From contig CAWICN010000001.1 of NCBI GenBank assembly GCA_963834725.1, positions 4,278,001 to 4,342,000 of the forward strand: a stretch of 64,000 nucleotides of DNA. Direction: 5' to 3'. The notes below the pieces were generated by a model. It was not told where the DNA came from. It did no database searches and saw only the letters and a list, made by a program, of their open reading frames with translations. Both the position numbers and the translations under genes were made by a program. Source of the stretch: PALSA-693 sp963834725. Lineage in GTDB: Bacteria > Actinomycetota > Acidimicrobiia > Acidimicrobiales > Palsa-688. Below, piece after piece: positions 24,593-33,385 of this stretch (the first letter of the stretch is position 1; every line of letters begins with the position of its first letter).

Positions 24593-26155
24593 ATGAACGA
24601 GTACGACGATCGGCCAGAAGGATGGGTACCGCTCGAGGGCAGCGGTGCCTGGGTGCCAGCCGATACCGGTGATCCGGGCGGCCACGGCGCCGGGTGGTTG
24701 CCCCCGGCCCCGGCCGGGTGGAGCCCGAGTGCCCAGGCGTGGCCCCCACCGCCCCCGCCGCCCCCGCCGGCGAACCCCCCGGCCGGCGGCCCCGGCGGGT
24801 GGTGGGTTCCCGGCGGCCAAGCGGGGCCGGCCCCGACACGGGCGCCCAAGCGCCGGCACGTCCTGCCGGCGATCGCGGCCGCCGGGCTGGTAGCCATCGC
24901 CGGCCTGGTCGGTCTGGGCATCGGCCACGCAGCGTGGCCGTCACGGACCCTGGTCAACAGCAGCGCCCAGGGCAGCAACTCGGGTAATAGTGGTTCAGGC
25001 AGCTCCGGTTTGGGCAACTCCGGTTCCGGCGGCTCCTCCAATCAGTTCCCCTTCGGCTTCGGCGGCAACAGCGGCAGCGGCAACAGCGGCACCGGCAACA
25101 GCGGCAGCGGCAACAGCGGCAGCGGCAACGCCACCCCGAGCGGCAGCCCCTCCGACACTGCCACCATCGCCGCCAGGGTGTCCCCGGCCCTGGTGGATAT
25201 CAACGTCACCTTCGGCTACCAGCAGGTATCCGGCGCCGGGACCGGCGTGGTGCTGACGTCCAATGGCCTGGTCCTGACCAACAACCACGTCATCAATGGC
25301 GAGACCAAGATCTCCGTGACCGACGTCGGCAACAAGAAAACCTACAGCGCCAAGGTCCTCGGCTACGACAATTCTCACGACATCGCTCTGATCCAGCTTC
25401 AGGGCGCCTCGGGGCTGCAAACCGCCAAGCTCGGCGACTCTTCGAACGCCGCAGTCGGAGAAGGCGTGGTGGCGATCGGGAATGCCGGCGGCACGGGCGG
25501 GACTCCGAGCTACGCCGGTGGTTCGGTCGTCGCGCTCAATCAGTCGATCACGGCGAGCGATGAGCTCGACGGGGTCGGCGAGCAGCTGTCTGGGCTGATC
25601 GAGACCAATGCCAACATTCAGCCAGGGGATTCGGGCGGCTCCCTGGTCGACACGGGCGGCCGCGTCATCGGAATCGACACCGCCGCCTCTTCTGGATTCT
25701 CCTTCCAGACCTCCGGCACCCAGGGCTATGCCATCCCGATCAACGAGGCGCTCTCGATTGCCCACCAGATCGAGTCCGGCCATGGCACGGCCACCACGCA
25801 CGTGGGCTCGACTGCCTTCCTCGGTGTCGAGCTGGCGGCCTCGGGCAACCAGGGTGGTGGCGATAACGGGTTCGGCGGGATCTTCGGCGGCGGGAGCTCC
25901 GGCAACTCCGGAAGCTCCGGCACCTCGGGCGTTGCGGTGAGCGGCGTCGTGAGCGGCGGCCCGGCGGCGAACGCCGGGCTGGCGAGTGGTGACACCATCA
26001 CATCGCTGGACGGCCAGGCGATCGACTCGGCCACCAGCATCAGCGCCCTTCTGGTGCCACACCACCCTGGCGACAAGGTGCAGATCGGCTGGGTCGATTC
26101 GTCCGGTCAGTCACATACCGCCACCGTGAATCTCGGGAGCGGGCCCCCGGCCTGA
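24593..26155 (+). CDS. HtrA/DegP-type membrane-anchored serine protease with PDZ domain
   Basis: The product has 520 aa. A cytoplasmic Pro/Gly-rich region (residues 1-75, including PPPPPPPPANPP) leads to one TM helix near residues 85-105. An extracytoplasmic Ser/Gly/Asn linker with NSGSG repeats (about 115-170) follows. The S1C protease domain has His in LTNNHVI, Asp in NSHDIALIQL and Ser in IQPGDSGGSLVD. A PDZ domain ends the chain (GGPAANAGLASGDTITSLDG). It probably degrades or refolds misfolded envelope proteins. ATG 24593 follows AGGAG and is preferred over the upstream ATG 24545. Confidence 0.92.
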   Translation: MNEYDDRPEGWVPLEGSGAWVPADTGDPGGHGAGWLPPAPAGWSPSAQAWPPPPPPPPPANPPAGGPGGWWVPGGQAGPAPTRAPKRRHVLPAIAAAGLVAIAGLVGLGIGHAAWPSRTLVNSSAQGSNSGNSGSGSSGLGNSGSGGSSNQFPFGFGGNSGSGNSGTGNSGSGNSGSGNATPSGSPSDTATIAARVSPALVDINVTFGYQQVSGAGTGVVLTSNGLVLTNNHVINGETKISVTDVGNKKTYSAKVLGYDNSHDIALIQLQGASGLQTAKLGDSSNAAVGEGVVAIGNAGGTGGTPSYAGGSVVALNQSITASDELDGVGEQLSGLIETNANIQPGDSGGSLVDTGGRVIGIDTAASSGFSFQTSGTQGYAIPINEALSIAHQIESGHGTATTHVGSTAFLGVELAASGNQGGGDNGFGGIFGGGSSGNSGSSGTSGVAVSGVVSGGPAANAGLASGDTITSLDGQAIDSATSISALLVPHHPGDKVQIGWVDSSGQSHTATVNLGSGPPA

Positions 26156-26202
26156 GCGCAACCGTCCCGACGTAGCGACCGTTCAGAACTACTAACAGCA
26201 CC

Positions 26203-26285
26203 GTCGGCGCGTCGGGGCCCGCATTCCCGGTCAGTGTCGGCGCGTCGGGGCCCGCATTCCCGGTCAGTGTCGGCGCGTCGGGGCG
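26203..26285 (+). repeat. 33-bp tandem repeat downstream of the HtrA gene
   Basis: Units start at 26203, 26236 and 26269 with gtcggcgcgtcgggg. Two copies are complete and the third is cut after 16 bp. The array lies between the converging HtrA and ABC permease genes and stops a few bases before the permease stop codon. Confidence 0.9.
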
Positions 26286-26290
26286 CCGGG

Positions 26291-27190
26291 TTAGGACAAC
26301 ACCCGTCCCCGAAAGGCCCGGATTCCGATGGTGAGGAAGACGACACAGAAGGCCATCAACATCGGGTAGACGATGTACAGGTGCATGTGGGAGATGTTGG
26401 TGAAGGCGGCTCGCAGACCCTCGTTGACGTAGATCAGGGGGTTGATCAGGACCAGCACTTGGAGCCAGTGGAATCCCCCCACCGTCACCGGCGCCAGGCG
26501 GGTCCACTGGTAGTAGGTCCCGCCGAGGAAGGTGATCGGCAGGACGATAAAGCCGAACATCAGCCCGATGTTGCGGGGCTCGAACACACAACCCAGCACC
26601 AATCCGAGCCCGCTAAACACCAGGCACGACAGGGGCAGCAAGGTCAGCACGATCCACCAGCGGATGTTGAACTCGGGGTGTACTCCGGGGGCATGGACCA
26701 GGGTCGCGATCGGGAACACGATCACCGCGGCCAACAAACCCTGGAAGACCCCGGCCAGGATCTTCGCCATCGCCACCAGCCATACCGGGCAGGGGGCCTG
26801 GACCCGGTCCTCGATCTCCCTCGTAAACCCGAACTCCTGGGACAGCTGCAGCGCCACCGACTGCACACCCTGGAACATGATCGAGATGCCGACCACGCCC
26901 GGTACCAGGACGGTGGCGAAAGCTGACGAGCCCCGGCCACCCACCGTCTGGCCGATCTCGGGGAACACGTACAGGAACACGAAGACCAAAAGGAAGGGCT
27001 GGATCACGGTTCGCAGCACGAACTCGATGAGGTGTTTGCGGAGGACGGTCAGATCCCGCAGGAGCAGCGCGTACAGGGCCGTGCGGCTCGCGGCGGCGGC
27101 GGAGCGCAGTGGCGCGTCCCCGATGCGCCGGCCCCTCGACGTGGCCGGAGCCCCGCCGGACGCTGCCGCGGTGGTGGTCGTGGTCGACAT
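26291..27190 (-). CDS. ABC-2 type transporter permease (DrrB-like)
   Basis: The product has 299 aa with six hydrophobic segments. It has the family features of ABC-2 permeases: an N-terminal amphipathic region before RTALYALLLRDLTVLRKHL, LVFVFLYVFPEIG, and the conserved LLAAVIVFPIATLVHAPG helix. It forms a drug- or lipid-type exporter with the ATPase encoded directly upstream. The ATG overlaps the ATPase stop by one base (TGATG), so the two are translated together. Confidence 0.9.
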   Translation of the reverse strand: MSTTTTTAAASGGAPATSRGRRIGDAPLRSAAAASRTALYALLLRDLTVLRKHLIEFVLRTVIQPFLLVFVFLYVFPEIGQTVGGRGSSAFATVLVPGVVGISIMFQGVQSVALQLSQEFGFTREIEDRVQAPCPVWLVAMAKILAGVFQGLLAAVIVFPIATLVHAPGVHPEFNIRWWIVLTLLPLSCLVFSGLGLVLGCVFEPRNIGLMFGFIVLPITFLGGTYYQWTRLAPVTVGGFHWLQVLVLINPLIYVNEGLRAAFTNISHMHLYIVYPMLMAFCVVFLTIGIRAFRGRVLS

Positions 27191-28179
27191 CAGTCGCGCA
27201 GGTCCTTCCCGGTCAGGTTGATGAACACGGTCTCGAGGGTGGGCTCGGCCACCGAGACGTCGGCCAGTTGAAAGCCGGCCTGCTCGGCGGCGGCGATCAC
27301 GCGTGGGAGCACCCCCGTGGTGCCTTTGACATGCAGCTCGGCGCCGCTTTCGACGGGGCGCACCCGGGTGGTGCCCGCCACCGTCTGCTCCAGCGCCCGG
27401 GCCAGCCCCTCGGATCCACCGGCGACCCTGACGGTAACGATGGTGTCCGCCCCGACGGTCGCCTTGAGCCCGGCCGGAGTGTCGAGGGCCAGGATGCGGC
27501 CGTGATCCATGATCGCCACCCGATCGCAGAGATGATCGGCCTCCTCCATGTAGTGCGTCGTGAGGAGAATGGTCTGGCCGTCCCGGTTGAGCTCGCCGAG
27601 GAGCTCCCAGAGCGCCAGCCGGCCCTGGGGGTCGAGGCCCGCGGTGGGCTCGTCCATGAAGAGGACCGCCGGCCGGTGGAAGATGGACCTGGCCACCATG
27701 AGCCGCTGGGCCATTCCCCCGGAGAGGGCGTACACCGACGCCTTACCCCATTTGGACAGGTGGAAGCGCTCGAGGAGCTCATCGGCCGTCTGCCGGCACT
27801 CCCGGGCCGGCATCCCGAAGAGCCGGCCATGGAAGTAAAGGTTCTCCCAGCAGCTGAGCTGCCGGTCCAGGGTGTTCTGCTGCGAGACCACCCCGAGCAG
27901 CTGCTTGGCGAGCGTCGGGTGGGCGACGACATCGACCCCGCCGACCATCGCAGTGCCGGAGGTAGGGATGACCTGGGTGGTCAGCATGCCGGCGGTGGTC
28001 GTCTTGCCGGCCCCGTTGGGGCCGAGCAGTCCGTAGATCTCGCGCCGGTAGACGACCAGATCCAGGTTGTCGACCGCCTTGAAGTCGGTGCCGGGATAGA
28101 CCTTCGTCAAGCCGGAGGTGCGAATGACCGGAGGCTCGGCGGTGGCCGGATCCGCCCGTGCTGGCTCGGTCGTCGTCAC
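27190..28179 (-). CDS. ABC transporter ATP-binding protein (DrrA-like)
   Basis: The product has 329 aa. Walker A is GPNGAGKTTT, the signature is LSGGMAQRL and Walker B is VLFMDEPTAGLDPQG, followed by the switch His in LLTTHYMEEAD. The C-terminal 100 residues (VRVAGGSEGLARALEQTV) are the DUF4162-like extension of daunorubicin-type exporters. GTG 28179 follows GGGAGGA. It forms an operon with the permease. The substrate is unknown; DrrAB relatives export hydrophobic drugs or lipids. Confidence 0.92.
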   Translation of the reverse strand: MTTTEPARADPATAEPPVIRTSGLTKVYPGTDFKAVDNLDLVVYRREIYGLLGPNGAGKTTTAGMLTTQVIPTSGTAMVGGVDVVAHPTLAKQLLGVVSQQNTLDRQLSCWENLYFHGRLFGMPARECRQTADELLERFHLSKWGKASVYALSGGMAQRLMVARSIFHRPAVLFMDEPTAGLDPQGRLALWELLGELNRDGQTILLTTHYMEEADHLCDRVAIMDHGRILALDTPAGLKATVGADTIVTVRVAGGSEGLARALEQTVAGTTRVRPVESGAELHVKGTTGVLPRVIAAAEQAGFQLADVSVAEPTLETVFINLTGKDLRD

Positions 28180-28210
28180 GATTGGTCCTCCCGTGGTGGT
28201 GACCTGATGA

Positions 28211-28349
28211 GTTGAGGTGAGGCGGTTGGTTGATGTCAGGCGGTTGGTTGATGTCAGGCGGTTGGTCGATGTCAGCGCTTGGTCGATGTCAGCCCGGCAG
28301 TCGATGTCAAGCGGTTAGTGGATGTCAGCCACTTCGTTGATCTCAGGCG
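28211..28349 (+). repeat. 18-bp tandem repeat (gttgatgtcaggcggttg), about eight units
   Basis: Units of 18 bp run from 28211, with the middle copies identical and outer copies diverged. The array starts in the gap behind the ABC operon promoter and extends into the last 10-12 codons and stop of the DUF2277 gene on the minus strand. Confidence 0.88.
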
Positions 28350-28611
28350 GGGTGGCGGCGCGCTCCTTTGCGGCGAGACGGCGGAGGGGGGGCAGCGTCG
28401 GGGGTGGCTGGCGGCGCGGCGGGAGCTGAGCGAGCAGTTCGGTGGTCGCGGCGGTAACCAACCCGACCGCTCGCTCGAAGACCACGTCGGTAGTCGCAGA
28501 GCGGTTCTGGACCCCGCTGACCTTGCGCACATACTGGCGGGCCGCCGCCTCGATCTCCTCGGCCGTAGCCACCGGCTCGAGCCCCCGAAGCATGGTGATG
28601 TTGCGGCACAT
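28315..28611 (-). CDS. DUF2277 family protein
   Basis: The product has 98 aa. The opening MCRNITMLRGLEPVATAEE and the following YVRKVSG are the hallmark of DUF2277 proteins, small cytoplasmic proteins of unknown function that are widespread in actinobacteria. The conserved Cys2 and Arg3 are present. The C-terminus (EINEVADIH) is encoded by the 18-bp repeat array and is probably a recent replacement of the original end. It is divergent from the PPOX-family gene. Confidence 0.85.
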   Translation of the reverse strand: MCRNITMLRGLEPVATAEEIEAAARQYVRKVSGVQNRSATTDVVFERAVGLVTAATTELLAQLPPRRQPPPTLPPLRRLAAKERAATPPEINEVADIH

Positions 28612-28668
28612 ACACCGCAGGCTAAGTGGTCTGAATACCTAAGGCGAGAGGGGCGGCATCATGGTGCG

Positions 28669-29109
28669 GTGCCGCTCACATGGGAAGAGGTGGCTCGCCG
28701 GCTGGCCCCGGCCCGCAACTACTGGCTTCACACGACCGGCCCCACCGGAAGCCCCCAGGTCACGCCCGTATGGGGTGCCGTCGTCGGGGACCGCCTGTAC
28801 CACTACAGCTTGCGCAGCACCGTCAAGGCCCACAATCTCCGCCAGAACCCGCGTGTCGGAGTGCATCTCGAGAGCGGGGCGGATGTGGTGATCGTGTACG
28901 GAACGCTGGCCGACGTCGGGCGGCCGGAGGAAGCCACCGACGTTGTGCAGGCCTTCGCCGGCAAGTACGACCGACCCGAGGAGCTGCCGTTCCTGCCCGG
29001 CGCCAATCCGAGCTTCGATGTCCTCTACCGGCTCATCCCTGGACGTGCCCTCGTCTGGTCCCTCCCCGACTCCGAGGCTTCGATGCGACGATGGGTCGCC
29101 GAATGCTAG
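28669..29109 (+). CDS. Pyridoxamine 5'-phosphate oxidase-like (PPOX class, probably F420- or flavin-binding) protein
   Basis: The product has 146 aa. NYWLHTTGPTGSPQVTPVWG and VVGDRLYHYSLRSTVKAHNL show the split-barrel pattern of PPOX-type proteins, and GVHLESGADVVIVYGTL follows. Relatives in actinobacteria bind F420 or FMN and reduce diverse substrates. GTG 28669 was taken as start; the open frame to 28279 upstream crosses the repeat array and the DUF2277 gene. The last 77 bp overlap the Mug gene on the other strand. Confidence 0.85.
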   Translation: MPLTWEEVARRLAPARNYWLHTTGPTGSPQVTPVWGAVVGDRLYHYSLRSTVKAHNLRQNPRVGVHLESGADVVIVYGTLADVGRPEEATDVVQAFAGKYDRPEELPFLPGANPSFDVLYRLIPGRALVWSLPDSEASMRRWVAEC

Positions 29110-29644
29110 CCGCCCGAGGGCCCAGATTTCGCCGCGGCAGGTCCGCCGCCAGCCGCAGATCCTCGTACATGGCTGTCATCTCGGCGACTCCGTAACGAGC
29201 CTGCAATCCGCTCGGGTTCGGTAGCAACCAGAGCTCCGCCCGGCTCAGACGTTCGTGCTGGCGACCGATCGTCGCCAGGGGCCGCCGGAAGGCCGTGCGG
29301 TACGCCTGCATGCCGAGCACCGCGACGTACGCCGGGCGCAGTCGGGCCACCTTGTGCTCGAGATGGCCGGCCCCGGCCCGGAGCTGCGCCGTGCTCAGGT
29401 CAGCCGCGCCTCTCGATGTAAGAGGCACCAGGTTGGTGATTCCTAAGCCGAGGTCCAGCAGGTGCCGTTGCTCGGCAGGATCGAGCACCCGGTCGGTGAA
29501 CCCAGCGCCATGCAGCACCCTCCAGAATCGGTTGCCGGGACGGGCGAAGTGCAGTCCTCTGGCGCCGGATACCAGGCCCGGGTTGATGCCACAGAACAGC
29601 ACCCGGAGCCCGGGTGCGGCCAGGTCGGGGATCGTCCGTCCCAC
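29033..29644 (-). CDS. mug: G/U mismatch-specific uracil-DNA glycosylase
   Basis: The product has about 203 aa. VLFCGINPGLVSG is the Mug active-site motif with the Asn characteristic of this class. HFARPGNRFWRVLHGAG and the C-terminal LLPNPSGLQARY motif complete the family pattern. The enzyme removes uracil or ethenocytosine from mispairs. The frame is open to 29851, but that part overlaps the divergent methyltransferase gene. GTG 29644 leaves a 61-bp divergent gap and keeps the whole domain, so it is preferred, with moderate certainty. Confidence 0.85.
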   Translation of the reverse strand: MGRTIPDLAAPGLRVLFCGINPGLVSGARGLHFARPGNRFWRVLHGAGFTDRVLDPAEQRHLLDLGLGITNLVPLTSRGAADLSTAQLRAGAGHLEHKVARLRPAYVAVLGMQAYRTAFRRPLATIGRQHERLSRAELWLLPNPSGLQARYGVAEMTAMYEDLRLAADLPRRNLGPRAASIRRPIVASKPRSRGGTRRGHVQG

Positions 29645-29705
29645 GGCCCGGGCGAGGTCTTCTGAAGTAGCGTCCCTGTTGATGGCAATAGAAGATTCTG
29701 GGTCT

Positions 29706-30839
29706 ATGGCAACAACACAGTCTGGCGCGGGTGCCGCCGAGTCGATGGCACACCCCGGAGCTGAGGCACCGCCCCAGCCCGATCCTGACCGCCTGGCCGC
29801 CCTGGCGTTGCAGGTGTGGACCTTCAAGCAGGGCGAAGTGGTGTCGCTCATGATCCACCTCGGCGACCGGCTCGGCCTCTACCGGGCTATGGCCGGGGCC
29901 GGTCCCGTGACCGCGGCGGGCCTGGCCGATCGAACCGGCCTGCACGAGCGCTGGCTGCTCGAATGGCTGCGCAGCCAGGCCGCGGCCCGTTTGATCGACA
30001 CCGCCGACGGTGAGGTCTTCGAGCTGAGCGTCGAAGCGGCGGAGGTGCTGGCCGACGAGGAGGGAAGCATCTGGTTCGCGGCAGGGGCATTCCAGGGTGG
30101 GGTCGCGCCGCCCGAAGTAGTGGACCGGCTGGCCGACGCCTTCCGGACCGGCAGGGGCTTGACCTACGACGACCTTGGACCGTCCGCGGCTCATGGGGTG
30201 GAGCGGATGCTGGGCCCCTGGACCAAACTGGCGCTGGTTCCCCGGATCCTCCCGGCGCTCGACGGGCTGTCGGCGCGGCTGGCGAATGGCATCAGCGTGG
30301 CGGACATTGGCTGCGGCTCGGGTACAGCCCTGCTGGCGATGGCCGCCGCCTTTCCCAACTCGACCTTCGAAGGGTTTGACCCCTCCCGTCACGCCATCGA
30401 CCGGGCCCGGGCCCGCCTGGCTGACACGGAGTTGACCAACGTGCAGCTGCACGTCGCTCCGGCCGCCGAGCTGCCGCGCCTTCCCACTTATGACTTCGTC
30501 CTTACCCTCGACTGCCTCCACGACATGCCGAGGCCGGCCGAAGCCATGGCCGCCATCCGCGCCGCCCTGCATGATGAGGGGACCTGGCTCATCAAAGACA
30601 TCCGCGCCGGCGCGACATGGCACGACAACCTGCGCAACCCGGTACTGGCCATGATGTACGGCACGTCTGTCGCCACGTGCATGTCCTCAGCGCTCTCCGA
30701 ACCGGATGGCGCCGGGCTCGGCACCCTGGGCTTCCACCGTCAGCTGGCCGAGGCGATGTGCCGGGAGGCGGGGTTCACCCGCTTTACCGTCCACGACTTC
30801 GACGACCCGGCCAACCTCTACTACGAGGTGCGACCTTGA
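29706..30839 (+). CDS. SAM-dependent methyltransferase with N-terminal winged-helix domain (Rv2258c-like)
   Basis: The product has 377 aa. Residues 40-125 form a dimerisation/winged-helix region (GLADRTGLHERWLLEWLRSQ). The Rossmann core has VADIGCGSGTALLAMA, TFEGFDPS and FVLTLDCLHDMP. The stop shares bases with the TTG start of pcaH (TTGA), so the gene is translationally coupled to the protocatechuate operon. A methyl transfer step linked to methoxylated aromatics would fit this context but is only an inference; homologues elsewhere are of unknown substrate. The upstream part of the open frame (from 29295) is antisense to mug and is not used. Confidence 0.85.
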   Translation: MATTQSGAGAAESMAHPGAEAPPQPDPDRLAALALQVWTFKQGEVVSLMIHLGDRLGLYRAMAGAGPVTAAGLADRTGLHERWLLEWLRSQAAARLIDTADGEVFELSVEAAEVLADEEGSIWFAAGAFQGGVAPPEVVDRLADAFRTGRGLTYDDLGPSAAHGVERMLGPWTKLALVPRILPALDGLSARLANGISVADIGCGSGTALLAMAAAFPNSTFEGFDPSRHAIDRARARLADTELTNVQLHVAPAAELPRLPTYDFVLTLDCLHDMPRPAEAMAAIRAALHDEGTWLIKDIRAGATWHDNLRNPVLAMMYGTSVATCMSSALSEPDGAGLGTLGFHRQLAEAMCREAGFTRFTVHDFDDPANLYYEVRP

Positions 30840-31528
30840 TCTCGAGCCGTTCGGTAATCGACCCGCCCTACGCGGCGGACGGCTACCGCTCGACGATGCA
30901 GCGAGCCCCCCGGCGACCCCTGGTGCCGCTCCCGGCCGAACTCCAGCCCGGGACCGGGCCGGTCTTCGGCAGAGATGACGTGCACCCGCAGGACGCCGAC
31001 CTCACGATCGGATCCGGGGGCGAGCCCCAGGGACAGCGCATCAACGTCAGCGGACGCCTGCTCGGCTGCGACGGCCGCCCTATCGCCGGTCAGCTGGTCG
31101 AGATCTGGCAATGCAATGCTGCCGGCCGATACGCCCACCAGGCCGACCAGCACCCCGCTCCGCTCGACCCTAACTTTTCCGGCGCCGGCCGCTGTCTCAC
31201 CGGTCCGGACGGGAGCTACCGTTTCGTGACCATTCGCCCCGGGGCCTACCCCTGGCGCAACCACCCCAATGCCTGGCGGCCGGCGCACGTCCACTTCTCG
31301 GTCTTCGGTCGCACCTTCGCAGAGCGGCTGGTCACCCAGATGTACTTTCCCGGTGATCCGCTGCTCGACTACGACCCCATCTTTCAGTCGGTCCGCGACC
31401 CGGCGGGTCGGGCCCGGCTGATCTCGTCGTTCGATTGGGCGACCACGGAAGACGAACGCGCCCTCGGCTACTGCTTTGACATCGTGGTTGGCGGCCATCT
31501 GGCCACACCCGTCGACCCACCGTCGTGA
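30836..31528 (+). CDS. pcaH: Protocatechuate 3,4-dioxygenase beta subunit
   Basis: The product has 230 aa. The non-haem Fe(III) ligands are in place: Tyr99 (GRYAHQ), Tyr138 (GAYPWRN), His151 and His153 (RPAHVHF), with spacings of 39, 13 and 2 residues as in Pseudomonas PcaH. The enzyme cleaves protocatechuate between the hydroxyl groups to 3-carboxy-cis,cis-muconate, together with PcaG. The start TTG 30836 overlaps the methyltransferase stop, and pcaG starts at the stop of this gene. Confidence 0.95.
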   Translation: MISSRSVIDPPYAADGYRSTMQRAPRRPLVPLPAELQPGTGPVFGRDDVHPQDADLTIGSGGEPQGQRINVSGRLLGCDGRPIAGQLVEIWQCNAAGRYAHQADQHPAPLDPNFSGAGRCLTGPDGSYRFVTIRPGAYPWRNHPNAWRPAHVHFSVFGRTFAERLVTQMYFPGDPLLDYDPIFQSVRDPAGRARLISSFDWATTEDERALGYCFDIVVGGHLATPVDPPS

Positions 31529-32043
31529 CCGTTGCTCCAACCCCGTCGCAGACGGTGGGTCCGTTTTTCCGCTTCGCCCTGGACTGGGTGGCGGACAGGG
31601 CGCTCGTCGCGCCAGGGTCGCCCGACGCCCTGACCATCTGGGGACAGGTCGTCGACGGTGCCGGTGAGCCGGTCCCCGACGCCGTGATCGAGATCTACCA
31701 GGCGGCTCCTCCGGCTGCGGGCCGGCCCCGGTGGCGCGCTTTCGGGCGCTCGTGCACCGATTCCACGGGCTCGTACCGCTTCGTGACCGCAAAACCGGAC
31801 CGCGTCGACGACCGGCAGGCCCCGCACCTCGAGATGTCGGTCTTCGCCCGCGGGCTCCTGCAGCGCCTCTGGACCCGGTGCTACTTTCCGGACGAGGCCC
31901 TCGCCAACGCCTCCGATCCCGTGCTGCAGGCCATCGCCGATCCCGACCGGGTCGCCACCGTCATCGCCCACCCCGATCCCGAGGGGCTGCGCTTCGACAT
32001 CTGCCTGCAGGGCGATCAGGAGACGGTTTTCTTTGCCTGGTAA
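31525..32043 (+). CDS. pcaG: Protocatechuate 3,4-dioxygenase alpha subunit
   Basis: The product has 172 aa. TPSQTVGPFFRFALDW is the classic alpha-subunit opening, and the beta-sandwich core (GQVVDGAGEPVPDAVIEIYQ) follows. As expected for the alpha subunit the iron ligands are absent. GTG 31525 overlaps the pcaH stop by 4 bp. The protein is shorter than the roughly 200 aa of proteobacterial PcaG but in the range of actinobacterial ones. Confidence 0.93.
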   Translation: MTVAPTPSQTVGPFFRFALDWVADRALVAPGSPDALTIWGQVVDGAGEPVPDAVIEIYQAAPPAAGRPRWRAFGRSCTDSTGSYRFVTAKPDRVDDRQAPHLEMSVFARGLLQRLWTRCYFPDEALANASDPVLQAIADPDRVATVIAHPDPEGLRFDICLQGDQETVFFAW

Positions 32044-33385
32044 CAGGCTTTTCGCCCCGATCTTCAGCAGCGACGAGGTGTTGGCCGCCACCGGTGACGG
32101 CGCATGGCTGCAGGCCTTGCTCGATGCCGAAGCCTCCCTGGCCCGAGCCGAGGCCGACTGTGACGTGATTCCCGGGGCGGCCGCCGGGGCGATCGCCGCC
32201 GCTTGTCAGGCCGGCCGCTTCGACCTCGTCGCCCTGGGCCGGGCGGCGCGTCGGGACGGCAACCCGGTCATCCCGCTCGTGGCCGCCCTCCGCGCCGCCG
32301 TGCCTGACTCGGCCCGCTCGTGGGTGCACTGGGGGGCGACCAGCCAGGACATTCTCGATACCGCCGCCATGCTCGTGGCGGCCCGGACCGTGCCGCTGAT
32401 CGATGCCGACCTCAGGCGGGCGGCCGAGACATGCGCCCGCCTGGCTCGCGCCCACTCCGGGCAGGTGATGGCCGGCCGCACGCTCCTGCAGCAGGCGCTA
32501 CCAATCAGCTTCGGGCTCAAGGCAGCTGGATGGCTGGCTGGAGTCGACGATGCCCGCGTCCAGCTCGACCAGGCTCGTTCCCGGTTGGCAGTGCAACTCG
32601 GCGGCGCGGCCGGCACCCTGGCCTCGCTCGGCTCCGCAGGACCGGCTGTGCTGCACGCCTTCGCCCGCCGGCTCGACCTGGGCGAGCCGGTACTGCCCTG
32701 GCATACGGCCCGTCAGCGGGTCTCCGGTCTGGCGGGGGCGTTGGGGACGGTCGCGGGCACGGCCGCCAAGATTTGCCTGGACGTGGTGCTGCTGGCGCAA
32801 AACGAGGTTGGCGAGGTGACAGTGGCGGAGACCGGTGGCTCATCGACCCTGCCCCACAAGCGCAATCCGGCGGCGGCCGTGTCGGTCCTCGCCGCCAGCC
32901 GCCGGGCCCATGCCCTGGTGCCAGTTCTCCAGGCCGCACTGGTGGCCGAGCACGAGCGGGCCATCGCCGGGTGGCAGGCGGAATGGGAGTCCTTATCGGA
33001 GCTGCTGGCCCTCGCCGGGGGGGCCGTGGCCGGGGCGGCCAACGTGGTGGCCGGCCTGAAAGCCCGCCCCGCGGCCATGGCCGCCAACCTGGCCGAGTCG
33101 GGGGGACTCCTGCTGGCCGAGCGGGTCGTTCTCGAGGTGGCCGCCCTGACTGGCAACCAGGCCGGGGCCCGCCAGGCCGTCAACCAGGCGGTCGAAGACG
33201 CGAGCGGCCAGGCGATCGGATTCGCCGAGGCCCTCTGCCGTGAGCCGCTGGTGAGCTCCGTGCTGTCCCGGTCGCGGATCGCCGAGCTGCTCGATCCGGC
33301 CGGGTATCTCGGTGCCAGCGCCGTCTGGATCGAACGGGCCCTGGCCGCCCATGGCCGCGACAGCCAGCGCGATCCCGACCCATGA
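32033..33385 (+). CDS. pcaB: 3-carboxy-cis,cis-muconate cycloisomerase
   Basis: The product has 450 aa and belongs to the fumarase/aspartase superfamily. The signature GGSSTLPHKRNP is present, as are the upstream WVHWGATSQDILDT with the catalytic His and the long helical C-terminus. The enzyme lactonises the ring-cleavage product of PcaGH to gamma-carboxymuconolactone. Start TTG 32033 overlaps pcaG by 11 bp. No pcaC or pcaD follows, so the rest of the pathway is elsewhere. The product could otherwise be read as adenylosuccinate lyase, but the operon decides. Confidence 0.92.
   Translation: MPGNRLFAPIFSSDEVLAATGDGAWLQALLDAEASLARAEADCDVIPGAAAGAIAAACQAGRFDLVALGRAARRDGNPVIPLVAALRAAVPDSARSWVHWGATSQDILDTAAMLVAARTVPLIDADLRRAAETCARLARAHSGQVMAGRTLLQQALPISFGLKAAGWLAGVDDARVQLDQARSRLAVQLGGAAGTLASLGSAGPAVLHAFARRLDLGEPVLPWHTARQRVSGLAGALGTVAGTAAKICLDVVLLAQNEVGEVTVAETGGSSTLPHKRNPAAAVSVLAASRRAHALVPVLQAALVAEHERAIAGWQAEWESLSELLALAGGAVAGAANVVAGLKARPAAMAANLAESGGLLLAERVVLEVAALTGNQAGARQAVNQAVEDASGQAIGFAEALCREPLVSSVLSRSRIAELLDPAGYLGASAVWIERALAAHGRDSQRDPDP

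Noticed and set aside
28211..28349. Possible CRISPR array
   Set aside because: Units of 18 bp follow each other without unique spacers and no cas genes are present; it is a simple tandem repeat.
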